A stretch of 64,000 nt of DNA. Source: Enterobacter sp. R4-368 (GTDB lineage Bacteria > Pseudomonadota > Gammaproteobacteria > Enterobacterales > Enterobacteriaceae). This document shows, one piece after another, positions 18,786-28,615 of the stretch; position 1 is the first letter of the stretch, and every line of letters begins with the position of its first letter. The stretch is taken from contig NC_021500.1 of NCBI RefSeq assembly GCF_000410515.1, positions 4,340,001-4,404,000 on the forward strand. Reading direction: 5' to 3'. Below the pieces are notes generated by a model. The model had not been told where the DNA came from and did no database searches. It worked only from the letters and a program-made list of their open reading frames with translations. The position numbers and the translations under genes were made by a program.

Positions 18786-20465
18786 ATGCACTTTATTCGA
18801 AATTTAAAAATCAAGGTCGCAATGCTGGCGATCCTGGTCATTTTCACTTTGCTCTGGGGCGGTGTCTCGTTTTATTCGTTACATGCGTTGAGCGCCTTAA
18901 CCGATGAAGTGGAACTCACCAACGTTCAGCAAATTAACGGCGACATCATCAACAACGCCAGCGATCGCTATTACCAGGTCAAACTGCTGATGGACCGCGC
19001 GCTGGTTTTCCAGGCTAATAACGATACGCAAAACTACCAGCAAACCCTCGATCGTATCGGCAAAGATATCGATTTTCTGCAAAACGGTCTGAATCAGTTC
19101 AAAGTGACCGATCATGCGAATATCAGCACCGAGGCCATCGATAATATCTATAACAGCTCGTTGAACTTGTTTAATCAGGCCATTACGCCGATGTTCGCCG
19201 CCGTTAAAGCCGACAATGCCGAGAGTTATAACCAGTTGTCGAAAGCGCAGTTCAGCCCGCTGCGCAGCGGATTCTCACAGGCGATCGTCGCGTATAACCA
19301 GCAAATTCACGAGCTGAAATCCGCCGCTAACGCGCGTATTGCCAGTTGGGTTTCGCTGACGCGCGCCATCATTATCATCGCCATGATCATTGGCCTGGCG
19401 ATGCTGGTGATGTCCGAGCGTTACCTGGCGCTGTGCCTGGCGCGCTCGCTGGAGTGGGTTAAGCAACATCTGCAGGTGTTGTCGGTGGGCAAGCTGGATA
19501 AGCCGACAAAAGATCTGGGCAACAACGAAGTGGGGCAACTGATTCCCTATCTGGAAACCATGCAGAACAACTGGGTGAACACCGTTACGCAGATCCGTAA
19601 CAGCGCGGGTGAAATTTACCAGGGGGCGAGCGAAATTGCGTCCGGTAACACCGACCTCTCTTCGCGCACAGAAGAACAAGCCGCCGCGCTGACGCAAACC
19701 GCCGCCAGCATGGAAGAGCTGAGCGCGGTGGTCAAACAGAACGCCGACAACGCCAGCGAAGCCAGCAACCTTGCACACGTGGCGTCAGCCGCCGTGAACA
19801 AAGGGGAAGAGCGCGTGCAGGCGGTCATCGCCAGCATGAAAAATATCACCAACAGTTCGCAGAAAATCACCGACATCATTAACGTCATCGACAGCATTGC
19901 GTTCCAGACCAATATCCTGGCGCTCAACGCCGCTGTTGAAGCGGCGCGTGCCGGTGAGCAAGGGCGCGGGTTCGCGGTGGTCGCCAGCGAAGTGCGTAAT
20001 CTGGCGCAGCGAAGCGCTGGAGCCGCGAAAGAGATCAAAGTGCTGATCGATGAGTCGGTCACGAACGTCAATAACGGTTTTGACCAGGTGACGTTGACCA
20101 GCGAATCGATGGACAACATCCTGCGTTCCGTCACCAGCGTAACGGATATCATGGGCGAGATCGCCTCGGCGTCCGTGGAGCAGAGCAAAGGGATTAGTCA
20201 GGTTGGCACGGCGATTTCGCAAATGGACAGCGTGACCCAGCAGAACGCCGCGCTGGTGGAAGAATCTTCCGCCACTTCCGCTTCGCTGGAGCATCAAGCG
20301 TTCCAGTTAACGGAAATTGTCTCGGTGTTTAAACTGCCAGGCGATGCAGAGCAGGGGGCTACCGGCAAACCGTCAGCGGCTGCGCCAAAAGCGGGGAAAG
20401 CCTTGCGCCGACCTGCGCTTGCAGGCGGCAGCAAAGCGCCGGAACATGACTGGGAAGCGTTCTGA
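18786..20465 (+). CDS. Methyl-accepting chemotaxis protein
   Basis: A 559-residue transducer. TM1 is at about residues 12-32, a periplasmic helical-bundle sensor domain at about 33-188, and TM2 at about 190-211 ([15 protein letters not shown]), followed by a HAMP-like region. The cytoplasmic signalling hairpin has its tip at [33 protein letters not shown]. The C-terminus is DWEAF, matching the xWxxF pentapeptide that docks CheR/CheB, so this is a high-abundance-type receptor with its own adaptation tether. The ligand is unknown. The gene is monocistronic with a terminator downstream. Confidence 0.92.
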   Translation: MHFIRNLKIKVAMLAILVIFTLLWGGVSFYSLHALSALTDEVELTNVQQINGDIINNASDRYYQVKLLMDRALVFQANNDTQNYQQTLDRIGKDIDFLQNGLNQFKVTDHANISTEAIDNIYNSSLNLFNQAITPMFAAVKADNAESYNQLSKAQFSPLRSGFSQAIVAYNQQIHELKSAANARIASWVSLTRAIIIIAMIIGLAMLVMSERYLALCLARSLEWVKQHLQVLSVGKLDKPTKDLGNNEVGQLIPYLETMQNNWVNTVTQIRNSAGEIYQGASEIASGNTDLSSRTEEQAAALTQTAASMEELSAVVKQNADNASEASNLAHVASAAVNKGEERVQAVIASMKNITNSSQKITDIINVIDSIAFQTNILALNAAVEAARAGEQGRGFAVVASEVRNLAQRSAGAAKEIKVLIDESVTNVNNGFDQVTLTSESMDNILRSVTSVTDIMGEIASASVEQSKGISQVGTAISQMDSVTQQNAALVEESSATSASLEHQAFQLTEIVSVFKLPGDAEQGATGKPSAAAPKAGKALRRPALAGGSKAPEHDWEAF

Positions 20466-20507
20466 TAAACCCCGCCCGGTGGCGTTGTCCGGGCAAAAGA
20501 TAAATCC

Positions 20508-20546
20508 GGCACGCGCACCGTTTCAGGTGGCGTGCCGTTTCATTTT
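20508..20546 (+). terminator. Intrinsic terminator after the chemoreceptor
   Basis: The stem GGCACGC(G)CACC / GGTGGCGTGCC has one bulged G and is followed by GTTTCATTTT. Confidence 0.7.
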
Positions 20547-20570
20547 GCCATCGCTTGATAACGTAAGTGC

Positions 20571-20612
20571 CCTTCTCCCCGTGGGGAAGCGGGGGATCTT
20601 CCGGCGGGGGAG
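20571..20612. repeat. CTCTCCCC-type intergenic hairpin, copy 1
   Basis: A GC-rich imperfect inverted repeat (CTTCTCCCC ... GGGGGAGAGGG) lies 14 bp past the fepA stop. Related hairpins with CCCTCTC or CTCTCCCC arms occur near 42790 and 59070, always just after a stop codon. Confidence 0.4.
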
Positions 20613-20626
20613 AGGGCGGATAGCGG

Positions 20627-22900
20627 TTAGAAGCGGGTGTTTACCCCCATATACCAGGTGCGGCCCGACTCGTTATACGTTGCGGCACCCGCGCCGTACA
20701 TCCAGTTTGCGCCGCCGCCGGTGGTCTGGGCGTTACCTTCACGCCAGTGACGTTTATCGAACACGTTGCTGACACCGCCCGTCAGGCTGACGTTTTTGGT
20801 CACGTCCCAGGTGCCACTCAGGCCAACGATGCTGTACGGGCTCACTTCGTTGGTGGCGGAACCGGTGACGCGGTTACCTTTGTAGTCATATTTCTTCGGC
20901 TGCTGTTTACCGTACCAGGTAAAGGTGGATTGCAGCGAAACATCCTGAGTAACCTGCCAGCTCAGCGTGGAGTTCCAGGTGTATGCAGGAATGATCGACA
21001 GACGCTCACCGGTGGTTTTGTTTTTGCTTTGCAGCATGTAGGTGACATTGTTGGTCCAGTTTACCGTCTCGCTTACCGGTACATTCAACGCACCTTCTAA
21101 CCCTTCCACCACTGCTTTCGGCACGTTATCCCACTGGTAGATATAGGTGTTCAGGTTTGAGTTGCCGCTCTTGATAGAGGTTTGCCCAACCGGCGAGTAG
21201 CCTGACTCAATCTTGTTGCGGTAGTCGTTACGGAACCAGGTGACACCCGCCAGCCAGCCGTCACGTTTGAACTCCAGACCAATCTCTTTGTTGATGCTGG
21301 TCTCCGCTTTCAGATCGTCGTTACCTTGCAGATAACAGCCGATGTCTCGGCCGTTAGCATCCACGGTGACCGCGTAGCAACCCTGACCACGGCTGTAGAG
21401 AATGTAGTTCGGGTTGGTCTGGTACAGGCTTGGTGCTTTGTACGCGCGGGCGATGCCCATTTTCAGGGTGAAATCGTCGCCGAGGCCCTGAGACAAGTTC
21501 AGCGACGGGCTCCAGTTGTTGCCAACAATCGTGTGGTGATCAAAGCGCAGCGCCGGAGTGAGCATGGTGCTGTCGGTCAGCTCAATGTTGTCTTCGGCAA
21601 ACACCGAGAAGATATCGGCATTGGAGTAGGGACTACGGCCGGTGCTGCTGTAACCCGGAATATTGCCACCCATAAAGGTCTGGGTATTCGAGGTGGAATC
21701 TTTCATGCTCTGGTGATCCCACTCGGCGCCGAGCGTCAGGTTCTGCTTGAACAGCAGTTCAAACGGTACGCTCGCTTCGCTGTGCAGCAACAGATCGCTG
21801 TAGTCGATATCAGAGAATTTTTGCGCGTTGAACAGGCCTTCCGTACCGCCCGCCAGCCCTTCCGGGATGCGTGAGTTACGGGTGTGTTCATAACGCACCC
21901 AGTTGCTGGTGGTGACGCCATTATCCCAGCCGCCGGTCCACGTCGCCGAGTAGTTCTGGCGATAGAGACGGTTGGTCTCTTTGCCATAGTTTTCATTGAC
22001 GTAGTTATTGGTACTGCTGTCGTTGTTGGTGTTCTGCGTATCGCCCGCGTAGAGGTTGCCCTGGCGGCTGTAACCGGCCTGCAACTCCAGCGCCTGCATC
22101 GGGGCAAAATCCCAGCGCACGACGCCGGTAATGTCTTTGTTGATTGAACCTTCACGGCCGGCAACGACGGTGTTGGCGTAAGTGCCGGTGCGTTCCGACT
22201 GGTGATCTTTGTTGATGTCCTGCGCGTCGGCCTGGGTTTTGGCGAGGTTGCCGTACAGGCGGAAGCTAACATCGCCACCGAGCGGGCCGCTCAGGCTGAA
22301 GTTGGTGCGTTTGGTTGACCCTTCATCTTTGTGTTCCGGCGCGTTGAAATAGGTATTCCACGAGCCGTGCCATTCGCCAGTATTCTCTTTTTTGGTGATG
22401 ATATTCACCACACCGCCCGCCGCGCCGTTACCGTAGCGCGCCGCCGCCGGGCCGCGAATCACTTCGATACGCTCGATCATCTCCGGCGGCACCCAGTTGG
22501 TGTCGCCCCGGCTGTCGCGCTCGCCGCGCCAGCCAAGACGCACGGAGTTACGGCTGGTGACCGGTTTGCCATCCACCAGAATCAGCGTGTTCTCCGGGCC
22601 CATGCCGCGTATGTCGATCTGGCGGTTGTTCCCGCGCTGACCGCTGGTGGCGTTACCGGTTAAGTTCACGCCGGGCATGGTACGGATAATTTCGGAGACA
22701 TCACGGGAAGGCGGGTTCTTACGAATTTCGTCTGCCGTGATGGTGGAAACGCCCGGTGCCTGCAAATTTTGCTGCTCAGCTGTGACAACAATCGTCTCTT
22801 CGCCAGAAGCGGTGCGGGTTTCTGCCGCCAACGCTGGCACAGCAACGCCGTAGATCCCCAGATTGACCAGAACGGCCAGGGATTTGATTTTGTTATTCAT
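20627..22900 (-). CDS. fepA: FepA, outer-membrane ferric enterobactin receptor
   Basis: A 757-residue TonB-dependent receptor; E. coli FepA is slightly shorter. It has a signal peptide (ending PALAAETRT) and a TonB box EETIVVTA. The plug domain contains GMGPENTLILVDGKPV and the IEVIRGPAAARYGNGAAGGV block, followed by a 22-strand barrel ending in TWYMGVNTRF with C-terminal Phe. Both sequence and position (divergent from fes) identify fepA. It imports Fe-enterobactin into the periplasm using TonB-ExbBD energy and also serves as a colicin B/D receptor in E. coli. A Fur-type site is shared with fes. Confidence 0.97.
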   Translation of the reverse strand: MNNKIKSLAVLVNLGIYGVAVPALAAETRTASGEETIVVTAEQQNLQAPGVSTITADEIRKNPPSRDVSEIIRTMPGVNLTGNATSGQRGNNRQIDIRGMGPENTLILVDGKPVTSRNSVRLGWRGERDSRGDTNWVPPEMIERIEVIRGPAAARYGNGAAGGVVNIITKKENTGEWHGSWNTYFNAPEHKDEGSTKRTNFSLSGPLGGDVSFRLYGNLAKTQADAQDINKDHQSERTGTYANTVVAGREGSINKDITGVVRWDFAPMQALELQAGYSRQGNLYAGDTQNTNNDSSTNNYVNENYGKETNRLYRQNYSATWTGGWDNGVTTSNWVRYEHTRNSRIPEGLAGGTEGLFNAQKFSDIDYSDLLLHSEASVPFELLFKQNLTLGAEWDHQSMKDSTSNTQTFMGGNIPGYSSTGRSPYSNADIFSVFAEDNIELTDSTMLTPALRFDHHTIVGNNWSPSLNLSQGLGDDFTLKMGIARAYKAPSLYQTNPNYILYSRGQGCYAVTVDANGRDIGCYLQGNDDLKAETSINKEIGLEFKRDGWLAGVTWFRNDYRNKIESGYSPVGQTSIKSGNSNLNTYIYQWDNVPKAVVEGLEGALNVPVSETVNWTNNVTYMLQSKNKTTGERLSIIPAYTWNSTLSWQVTQDVSLQSTFTWYGKQQPKKYDYKGNRVTGSATNEVSPYSIVGLSGTWDVTKNVSLTGGVSNVFDKRHWREGNAQTTGGGANWMYGAGAATYNESGRTWYMGVNTRF

Positions 22901-23073
22901 TTTTTACCTGCATTTCGTCGCCGCATCCCCGGCAATTCCTTTCCCAGGGGAGAGGAGGCGGCATGATGAAGCCAGCTCGTAGCGAGGCGCTCACTCCTGA
23001 GAAAATTCGCCCACGGCGGCCGTTTTAAGTGAAAGACGCGCTTCCCACAGCGCGCCAACACGCTATTGCAAAT

Positions 23074-23098
23074 GAAAATAATTATCAATAATATTATC
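23074..23098. promoter_or_regulatory. Fur-box region, fepA/fes divergent promoter
   Basis: Overlapping Fur-like 19-mers occur here; the best (23074-23092) matches 13 of 19 consensus positions by eye. The flanking ATTGCAAATG is also seen in the E. coli fepA-fes control region as I recall it. It should repress both directions when iron is sufficient. Confidence 0.7.
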
Positions 23099-23152
23099 GA
23101 TATTTTTTGATCTGCAAGCAAAAATTTCCACAGCATATTTGAGGTGAAAGCC

Positions 23153-24361
23153 GTGACGCCAACAACGGGAAGTGATGCCTGGTGGGAGTCGAAACAGGGG
23201 CCCGAATGGGTCAAAAACGCGCAGGGAAATTATGAGGTCACTTTCTGGTGGCGCGATCCCGCCGGGACAGAAGCAACCTCCCGCGTGCGCCAGGTGTGGA
23301 TCTACATTACCGGCGTGACCGATCACCATCAAAAATCGACGCCGCAATCGCTGACGCGCATTGCCGGAACCGATGTCTGGTACTGGAAAACCACGCTTGC
23401 CGCCAGCTGGCGCGGCAGCTACTGCTTGATTCCTTCGCAAAACAGCGACGATTTCGCCGCCGACGTTTTCACGCTTACGCCGCCGGATCGCACCGCGCTG
23501 CGCGAAGGCTGGCGAAAACTATTGCCGCGCGCAATTGCCGATCCGCTCAATCCGCAAAGCTGGCGCGGCGGGCGTGGCCATCCCGTTTCGGCGCTGGAAA
23601 TGCCCGATGCACCGTTACAGCCTGGCTGGCGCGAAACGGATACGCCATTCAACGAACCGCAACACCTGTGGCGCAGTACGCGCCTGAACAACACGCGCCG
23701 CGTCTGGGTTTACACTACCGGCAACAGCCATAGCGCTGAACGCCCGCTGGCGATCCTGCTCGACGGGCAGTTTTGGGCGCAAAGTATGCCGGTATGGCCT
23801 GCGCTGGCTGCATTGACCAACACCGGGCAATTGCCGGAGGCGGTGTATGTGCTGATTGATGTGATTGATAACGCCCACCGCAGCCTGGAGCTGCCGTGCA
23901 ATGCCGATTTCTGGCTGGCGGTACAGGACGAGTTATTACCGCAGGTCCGTGCCATTGCGCCGTTCAGCGACAGCGCGGATCGCACCGTGGTGGCCGGGCA
24001 GAGTTTTGGCGGCCTGTCGTCACTTTATGCCGCGCTGCACTGGCCGCAGCGGTTTGGCTGCGTGTTGAGCCAGTCCGGATCGTTCTGGTGGCCGCATCGC
24101 GGCGGCGAGCGTGACGGCATCATTATCGAACACCTTAAAAATGGTGAGTTGAACCCGCAAGGCCTGCGCATTGTGCTGGAGGCCGGGGTGCGCGAACCGC
24201 TGATTTTTCGCGCCAACGAGGCGCTTTTTCCCCTGTTACAACGCACACAGCAGTCGGTTTTCTGGCGTCAGGTTGACGGCGGACACGATGCGCTTTGCTG
24301 GCGCGGCGGGCTGACCTCCGGGCTTATCACCCTCTGGCAGCCGCTTACCCGCGCCCGTTAA
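23153..24361 (+). CDS. fes: Fes, enterochelin esterase
   Basis: The start is GTG 23153, because GAGGTGA lies five bases upstream and MTPTTGSDAWWESK then aligns with the E. coli start; GTG 23144 is a weaker alternative. The product is 402 residues. The N-terminal domain contains VTFWWRDPAG. The catalytic domain is alpha/beta hydrolase, with the nucleophile in AGQSFGGLSSLYAALHWP and the His in VDGGHDALCWRGGL. It hydrolyses ferric enterobactin in the cytosol to release iron. It is the first gene of fes-ybdZ-entF. Confidence 0.96.
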   Translation: MTPTTGSDAWWESKQGPEWVKNAQGNYEVTFWWRDPAGTEATSRVRQVWIYITGVTDHHQKSTPQSLTRIAGTDVWYWKTTLAASWRGSYCLIPSQNSDDFAADVFTLTPPDRTALREGWRKLLPRAIADPLNPQSWRGGRGHPVSALEMPDAPLQPGWRETDTPFNEPQHLWRSTRLNNTRRVWVYTTGNSHSAERPLAILLDGQFWAQSMPVWPALAALTNTGQLPEAVYVLIDVIDNAHRSLELPCNADFWLAVQDELLPQVRAIAPFSDSADRTVVAGQSFGGLSSLYAALHWPQRFGCVLSQSGSFWWPHRGGERDGIIIEHLKNGELNPQGLRIVLEAGVREPLIFRANEALFPLLQRTQQSVFWRQVDGGHDALCWRGGLTSGLITLWQPLTRAR

Positions 24362-24389
24362 ACGCACCTTTCTACGACAGGAGTTTGCT

Positions 24390-24593
24390 ATGGAATTCAC
24401 CAACCCCTTCGATAACCCGCAAGGGCAATTTTATATTCTGCAAAATACCCGGCGGCAGTTCAGCCTGTGGCCCGCGCAGTGCGCGCTTCCCGCAGGCTGG
24501 AACGTGGTGTGCGAGCCGCAACCGCAGGACGACTGCAACGCCTGGCTGGCGGCAAACTGGCAAACATTAACCCCGGCGCACCATGCGCAATGA
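24390..24593 (+). CDS. ybdZ: YbdZ, MbtH-like protein
   Basis: A 67-residue protein with the MbtH signature (FYILQNTRRQFSLWP, then PAGWNVV and CNAWLAANW, carrying the conserved Trp residues). MbtH-like proteins bind NRPS adenylation domains and aid their folding and activity; YbdZ is the partner of EntF. The ribosome site AGGAG precedes the start, and it lies 10 bp before entF. Confidence 0.95.
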   Translation: MEFTNPFDNPQGQFYILQNTRRQFSLWPAQCALPAGWNVVCEPQPQDDCNAWLAANWQTLTPAHHAQ

Positions 24594-24603
24594 GGAGCGG
24601 AAA

Positions 24604-27600
24604 ATGACCCAACGTTTACCGCTGGTCGCCGCACAGCCGGGGATCTGGATGGCGGAAAAACTCTCCACGCTGCCCAACGCCTGGAGCGTGGCGCACTATG
24701 TTGAACTGAAGGGCGATATCGACGCCGCGCTGCTGGCACAGGCGATTGCCAGCGGTTTGTCGCAGGCCGATATGCTGCGTATGCGCTTTGAAGAGGAGAA
24801 CGGCGAAGTGTGGCAGTGGGTCGACGAGGCTCATGTCTTTGCCCTGCCGGCGATCGTCGATCTGCGTGACAGCCGCCAACCGCACGTTGCTGCATTACAG
24901 ATAATGCAGGCCGACCTGGCGCAAAACCTGCGCGTGGAGAGTGGTAATCCGCTGGTTTGCCACCAACTGTTACGCGTGGGCGAGCAGCACTGGTACTGGT
25001 ATCAGCGTTATCACCATTTACTGGTTGATGGCTTCAGTTTTCCGGCAATTACCCGCCAGATTGCCGCCATTTACAGCGCATGGCGACGCGGTGAGTCAAC
25101 ACCGGCATCGCCCTTTACGCCGTTTGCCGGGGTGGTGGAAGAGTATCAGCGCTACCGTGAAAGCGATGCCTGGCCGCGTGACCGCGCTTTTTGGGCGCAG
25201 CAGCGCAGCGCGTTACCCTCTCCGGTCTCCCTTTCCGACACGCCACTGCCGGGGCGCGCGGCAACAACCGATATTTTACGTCTCAACGTGGCGATGGAGG
25301 CCGGGGCATTTCGCCGCGTAACCCAGGCTTTTAGCCACCATTCACCCGCCGATCTGGCGCTGGCGCTGGCCGCACTGTGGCTTGGTCGGCTATGCGGACG
25401 CACCGACTATGCCGCCGGGTTTATCTTTATGCGCCGCATGGGCTCGGCGGCGTTAACCGCTACCGGGCCGGTGCTCAACGTACTGCCGCTGGGCATTCAT
25501 CTGGATGGTACTCAAACGCTCTCCGCGCTGGCGACAACGCTTGCAGGCAGCCTGAAAGCGATGCGTCGCCACCAGCGTTATGACGCCGAGCAAATTGTGC
25601 GTGACGTCGGGCGTGCAGCGGGCGACGAGCCGCTGTTCGGCCCGGTATTTAACGTCAAAATGTTTGATTATCTGCTGGATGTTGATGGCATTAAAGGCAC
25701 CACGCACACGCTGGCGACCGGCCCCGTGAACGATCTGGAAATCGCTCTCTTCCCGCACGAAGAGGGTGGGTTATCGCTGGAAGTGCTGGCGAACCGCAGC
25801 CGTTATGATGAATCCACCTTAAAAACACACGTCGGGCGGCTGGCGCATCTGCTCAGGCAGTTTGCCGAAAATCCACATCTGCGCTGCGGTGATGCTGAGC
25901 TGCTCTTATCGCCAGAAGCGCAGCGGCTGGCAGACATTAACGATACCGGCAAGATACTGCCGACTACCACCTTAAGCGCGTTGGTTGCCGCGCAGGCGGC
26001 GAAAACGCCGGATGCCCCCGCGCTGGCAGATGCGCAGTGGCAATTTAGCTATCGCGAAATGCGCGAGCAGGTTGTGGCGCTGGCGCACCAGCTTCGCCAG
26101 CTTGGTGTTCAGCCCGGCGACAGCGTGGCGGTGGCGCTGCCGCGCTCGGTGTTCCTGACGCTGGCGCTACACGGCATTGTCGAAGCAGGTGCCGCCTGGC
26201 TACCGCTGGATACCGGTTACCCGGACGAGCGGCTGAAAATGATGCTCGACGATGCCAAACCGCGTCTGCTGATCACTGCGCAGAACCAACGGGCGCGCTT
26301 TGCCGATATTCCCGCGCTTCGTCATTTTTGCTACGAAGCCCCGCTGGAAACCCACGGCAGCGACGCGCTCAATCTGGCGCGTCCGGAGCATACCGCGTAC
26401 ATCATTTTCACCTCCGGCTCCACCGGGCGGCCAAAAGGGGTGATGGTCGGGCAAACCGCTATCGTCAACCGTCTGCTGTGGATGCAGGAAAGCTACCCGC
26501 TCACCGCGCAGGATGTGGTGGCGCAGAAAACGCCGTGCAGTTTTGACGTGTCGGTGTGGGAGTTCTGGTGGCCGTTTATCGCCGGGGCAAAGCTGGTAAT
26601 GGCGGAACCGGATGCGCACCGCGATCCACAAGCGTTGCAGGACTTCTTTACCCATTACGGCGTGACCACCACGCATTTTGTGCCGTCTATGTTGGCCGCG
26701 TTTGTCGCCTCACTCACGCCGGAAAGCGCAAAGCGCAGTTGCCGCACGCTAAAACAGGTGTTCTGTAGTGGCGAAGCGCTGCCTGCCGAGCTCTGTCGCG
26801 AATGGCAGCAGCTGACTGGCGCGCCGCTGCATAATTTATACGGCCCGACGGAAGCGGCTGTGGATGTGAGCTGGTATCCGGCTTATGGCGAAGCGCTGGC
26901 GGGTGTACGCGGCAACAGCGTGCCGATTGGTTTCCCGGTCTGGAACACCGGGCTGCGCATTCTGGATGCGATGATGCGTCCGGTGCCGCCGGGCGTGGCG
27001 GGCGATCTCTACCTTACCGGCATCCAGTTGGCGCAGGGCTATCTTGGTCGCTCGGATCTCACCGCCAGCCGCTTTATCGCCGATCCGTTTGCCGCAGGCG
27101 AACGCATGTATCGCACCGGTGATGTCGCACGTTGGCTGGAAAATGGCGCGGTTGAATACCTCGGGCGCAGCGACGACCAGCTGAAAATTCGCGGTCAGCG
27201 CATTGAATTAGGTGAAATCGACCGTGCTATGCTGGCGCTGCCAGACGTGGCTCAGGCGGTGGCACATGCCTGTGTCTTCAATCAGGCCACCGCCAGCGGC
27301 GGCGATGCACGCCAGTTAGTCGGTTATGTGGTTTCTGCCTCCGCACAGCCGCTGGAGACAACGGCGCTACTGGCGCAACTGCGTGAGCAACTGCCGCCGC
27401 ATATGGTGCCGGTGTTGCTGGTGCAACTGGACGCGTTGCCGCTGAGCGCCAACGGTAAACTCGACAGAAAAGCGTTACCACTGCCTGAACTGGCGGTGCA
27501 GCAGGGCGGTCGCCCGCTCAACGCCGGTATGGAAACGCTGATCGCGCAGGCATTTTCCGGTTTGCTCGGATGCGAAGTGAACGACGCGCAGGCGGATTTC

Positions 27601-28491
27601 TTCGCGCTCGGTGGGCATTCGTTGCTGGCGATGCGCCTGGCGGCGCAACTGAGCCGCGAGTGCGAACGGCAGGTCACGCCAGGGCAAATCATGGTCGCTT
27701 CCACGGTAGAAAAACTTGCCGCGTTGCTCGAACAAGCGCTTTCGGCGGAGCAGACCGGGCGGCTGGGGCTGGAAACCTTGCTACCATTGCGGCAGAGCGA
27801 CGGGCCGACCCTGTTTTGCTTCCATCCGGCGTCCGGTTTTGCCTGGCAGTTTAGCGTGCTGGCCCGTCACCTTGCGCCGCGCTGGTCGATCACCGGTATT
27901 CAGTCACCGCGACCGGATGGCCCGCTGCAACAGGCCGCGACGTTAGACGAAGCCTGTGAGCAACACCTGGCGACGCTACTTGCGCAGCAGCCGCACGGGC
28001 CGTATTACCTGCTCGGGTATTCGCTCGGCGGCACGTTAGCGCAGGGCATTGCCGCGCGTCTGCGGCAGCGGGGTGAGGACGTGGCGTTCCTCGGGCTGCT
28101 CGATACCTGGCCGCCGGAAACGCAAAACTGGGCAGAGAAAGAGGCAAACGGGCTGGATCCGGAAGTGCTGGCAGAGATTGAACGCGAGCGTCAGGCGTTT
28201 CTCGCCGCGCAGCAGGGGCAAGCCTCCGGCGAGCTGTTCTCCGTTATCGAGGGCAACTATGCCGATGCGGTTCGCTTGCTGACCACCGCCCACAGCCTGC
28301 CATTTGACGGGAAAGCAACGCTGTTTGTCGCCGGGCGCACCTTACCCGCAGGCACCGATCCGCACACAACCTGGGCACCGTGGGTTCGTGAACTGGAGGT
28401 TTACCGTCAGGATTGCGCCCACGTCGAGATTATCTCGCCGCAGGCGTTTGAGCATATTGGGCCGGTGTTAAGGGAAATATTAGCGCAGTGA
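24604..28491 (+). CDS. entF: EntF, enterobactin synthetase (NRPS)
   Basis: The start is at ATG 24604 (AGGAG upstream), giving 1295 residues against 1293 in E. coli. Domains in order are condensation (about 1-430, HHLLVDG catalytic motif), serine-activating adenylation (about 465-870, FTSGSTGRPKGVMVG), peptidyl carrier (FALGGHSLLAM with the phosphopantetheine Ser at 1006) and thioesterase (LGYSLGGTLAQG, Ser 1140; catalytic His in DCAHVEIIS, 1273). EntF joins 2,3-dihydroxybenzoyl units to serine and cyclises three of them to enterobactin. All the active-site residues I checked are present. The next gene in E. coli, fepE, is replaced here by a toxin insertion. Confidence 0.97.
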   Translation: MTQRLPLVAAQPGIWMAEKLSTLPNAWSVAHYVELKGDIDAALLAQAIASGLSQADMLRMRFEEENGEVWQWVDEAHVFALPAIVDLRDSRQPHVAALQIMQADLAQNLRVESGNPLVCHQLLRVGEQHWYWYQRYHHLLVDGFSFPAITRQIAAIYSAWRRGESTPASPFTPFAGVVEEYQRYRESDAWPRDRAFWAQQRSALPSPVSLSDTPLPGRAATTDILRLNVAMEAGAFRRVTQAFSHHSPADLALALAALWLGRLCGRTDYAAGFIFMRRMGSAALTATGPVLNVLPLGIHLDGTQTLSALATTLAGSLKAMRRHQRYDAEQIVRDVGRAAGDEPLFGPVFNVKMFDYLLDVDGIKGTTHTLATGPVNDLEIALFPHEEGGLSLEVLANRSRYDESTLKTHVGRLAHLLRQFAENPHLRCGDAELLLSPEAQRLADINDTGKILPTTTLSALVAAQAAKTPDAPALADAQWQFSYREMREQVVALAHQLRQLGVQPGDSVAVALPRSVFLTLALHGIVEAGAAWLPLDTGYPDERLKMMLDDAKPRLLITAQNQRARFADIPALRHFCYEAPLETHGSDALNLARPEHTAYIIFTSGSTGRPKGVMVGQTAIVNRLLWMQESYPLTAQDVVAQKTPCSFDVSVWEFWWPFIAGAKLVMAEPDAHRDPQALQDFFTHYGVTTTHFVPSMLAAFVASLTPESAKRSCRTLKQVFCSGEALPAELCREWQQLTGAPLHNLYGPTEAAVDVSWYPAYGEALAGVRGNSVPIGFPVWNTGLRILDAMMRPVPPGVAGDLYLTGIQLAQGYLGRSDLTASRFIADPFAAGERMYRTGDVARWLENGAVEYLGRSDDQLKIRGQRIELGEIDRAMLALPDVAQAVAHACVFNQATASGGDARQLVGYVVSASAQPLETTALLAQLREQLPPHMVPVLLVQLDALPLSANGKLDRKALPLPELAVQQGGRPLNAGMETLIAQAFSGLLGCEVNDAQADFFALGGHSLLAMRLAAQLSRECERQVTPGQIMVASTVEKLAALLEQALSAEQTGRLGLETLLPLRQSDGPTLFCFHPASGFAWQFSVLARHLAPRWSITGIQSPRPDGPLQQAATLDEACEQHLATLLAQQPHGPYYLLGYSLGGTLAQGIAARLRQRGEDVAFLGLLDTWPPETQNWAEKEANGLDPEVLAEIERERQAFLAAQQGQASGELFSVIEGNYADAVRLLTTAHSLPFDGKATLFVAGRTLPAGTDPHTTWAPWVRELEVYRQDCAHVEIISPQAFEHIGPVLREILAQ

Positions 28492-28576
28492 TGTTCCGCG
28501 GGCCTCTCGGTAAGGAGGGGTCTGCATTTCAGATGTTTCATGTAGCAAATCCCACGGCTGTTCTTTTTTTGCTGCT

Positions 28577-28582
28577 TATAAT
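28577..28582 (+). promoter_or_regulatory. Possible -10 element for the tccC gene
   Basis: A consensus TATAAT lies 34 bases before the GTG start of the Tc-toxin gene, in an A/T-rich spot of an otherwise GC-rich region. No good -35 is seen at 16-18 bp, so activation or a weak promoter is likely. Confidence 0.3.
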
Positions 28583-28615
28583 TTAAGCAGTATTTTCACT
28601 CGCCCGGAGTGCGTT

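Noticed and set aside
28492..28615. Remnant of fepE
   Set aside because: Only 124 bp lies between entF and tccC, and no Wzz-like coding sequence is seen, so fepE is absent rather than decayed here.
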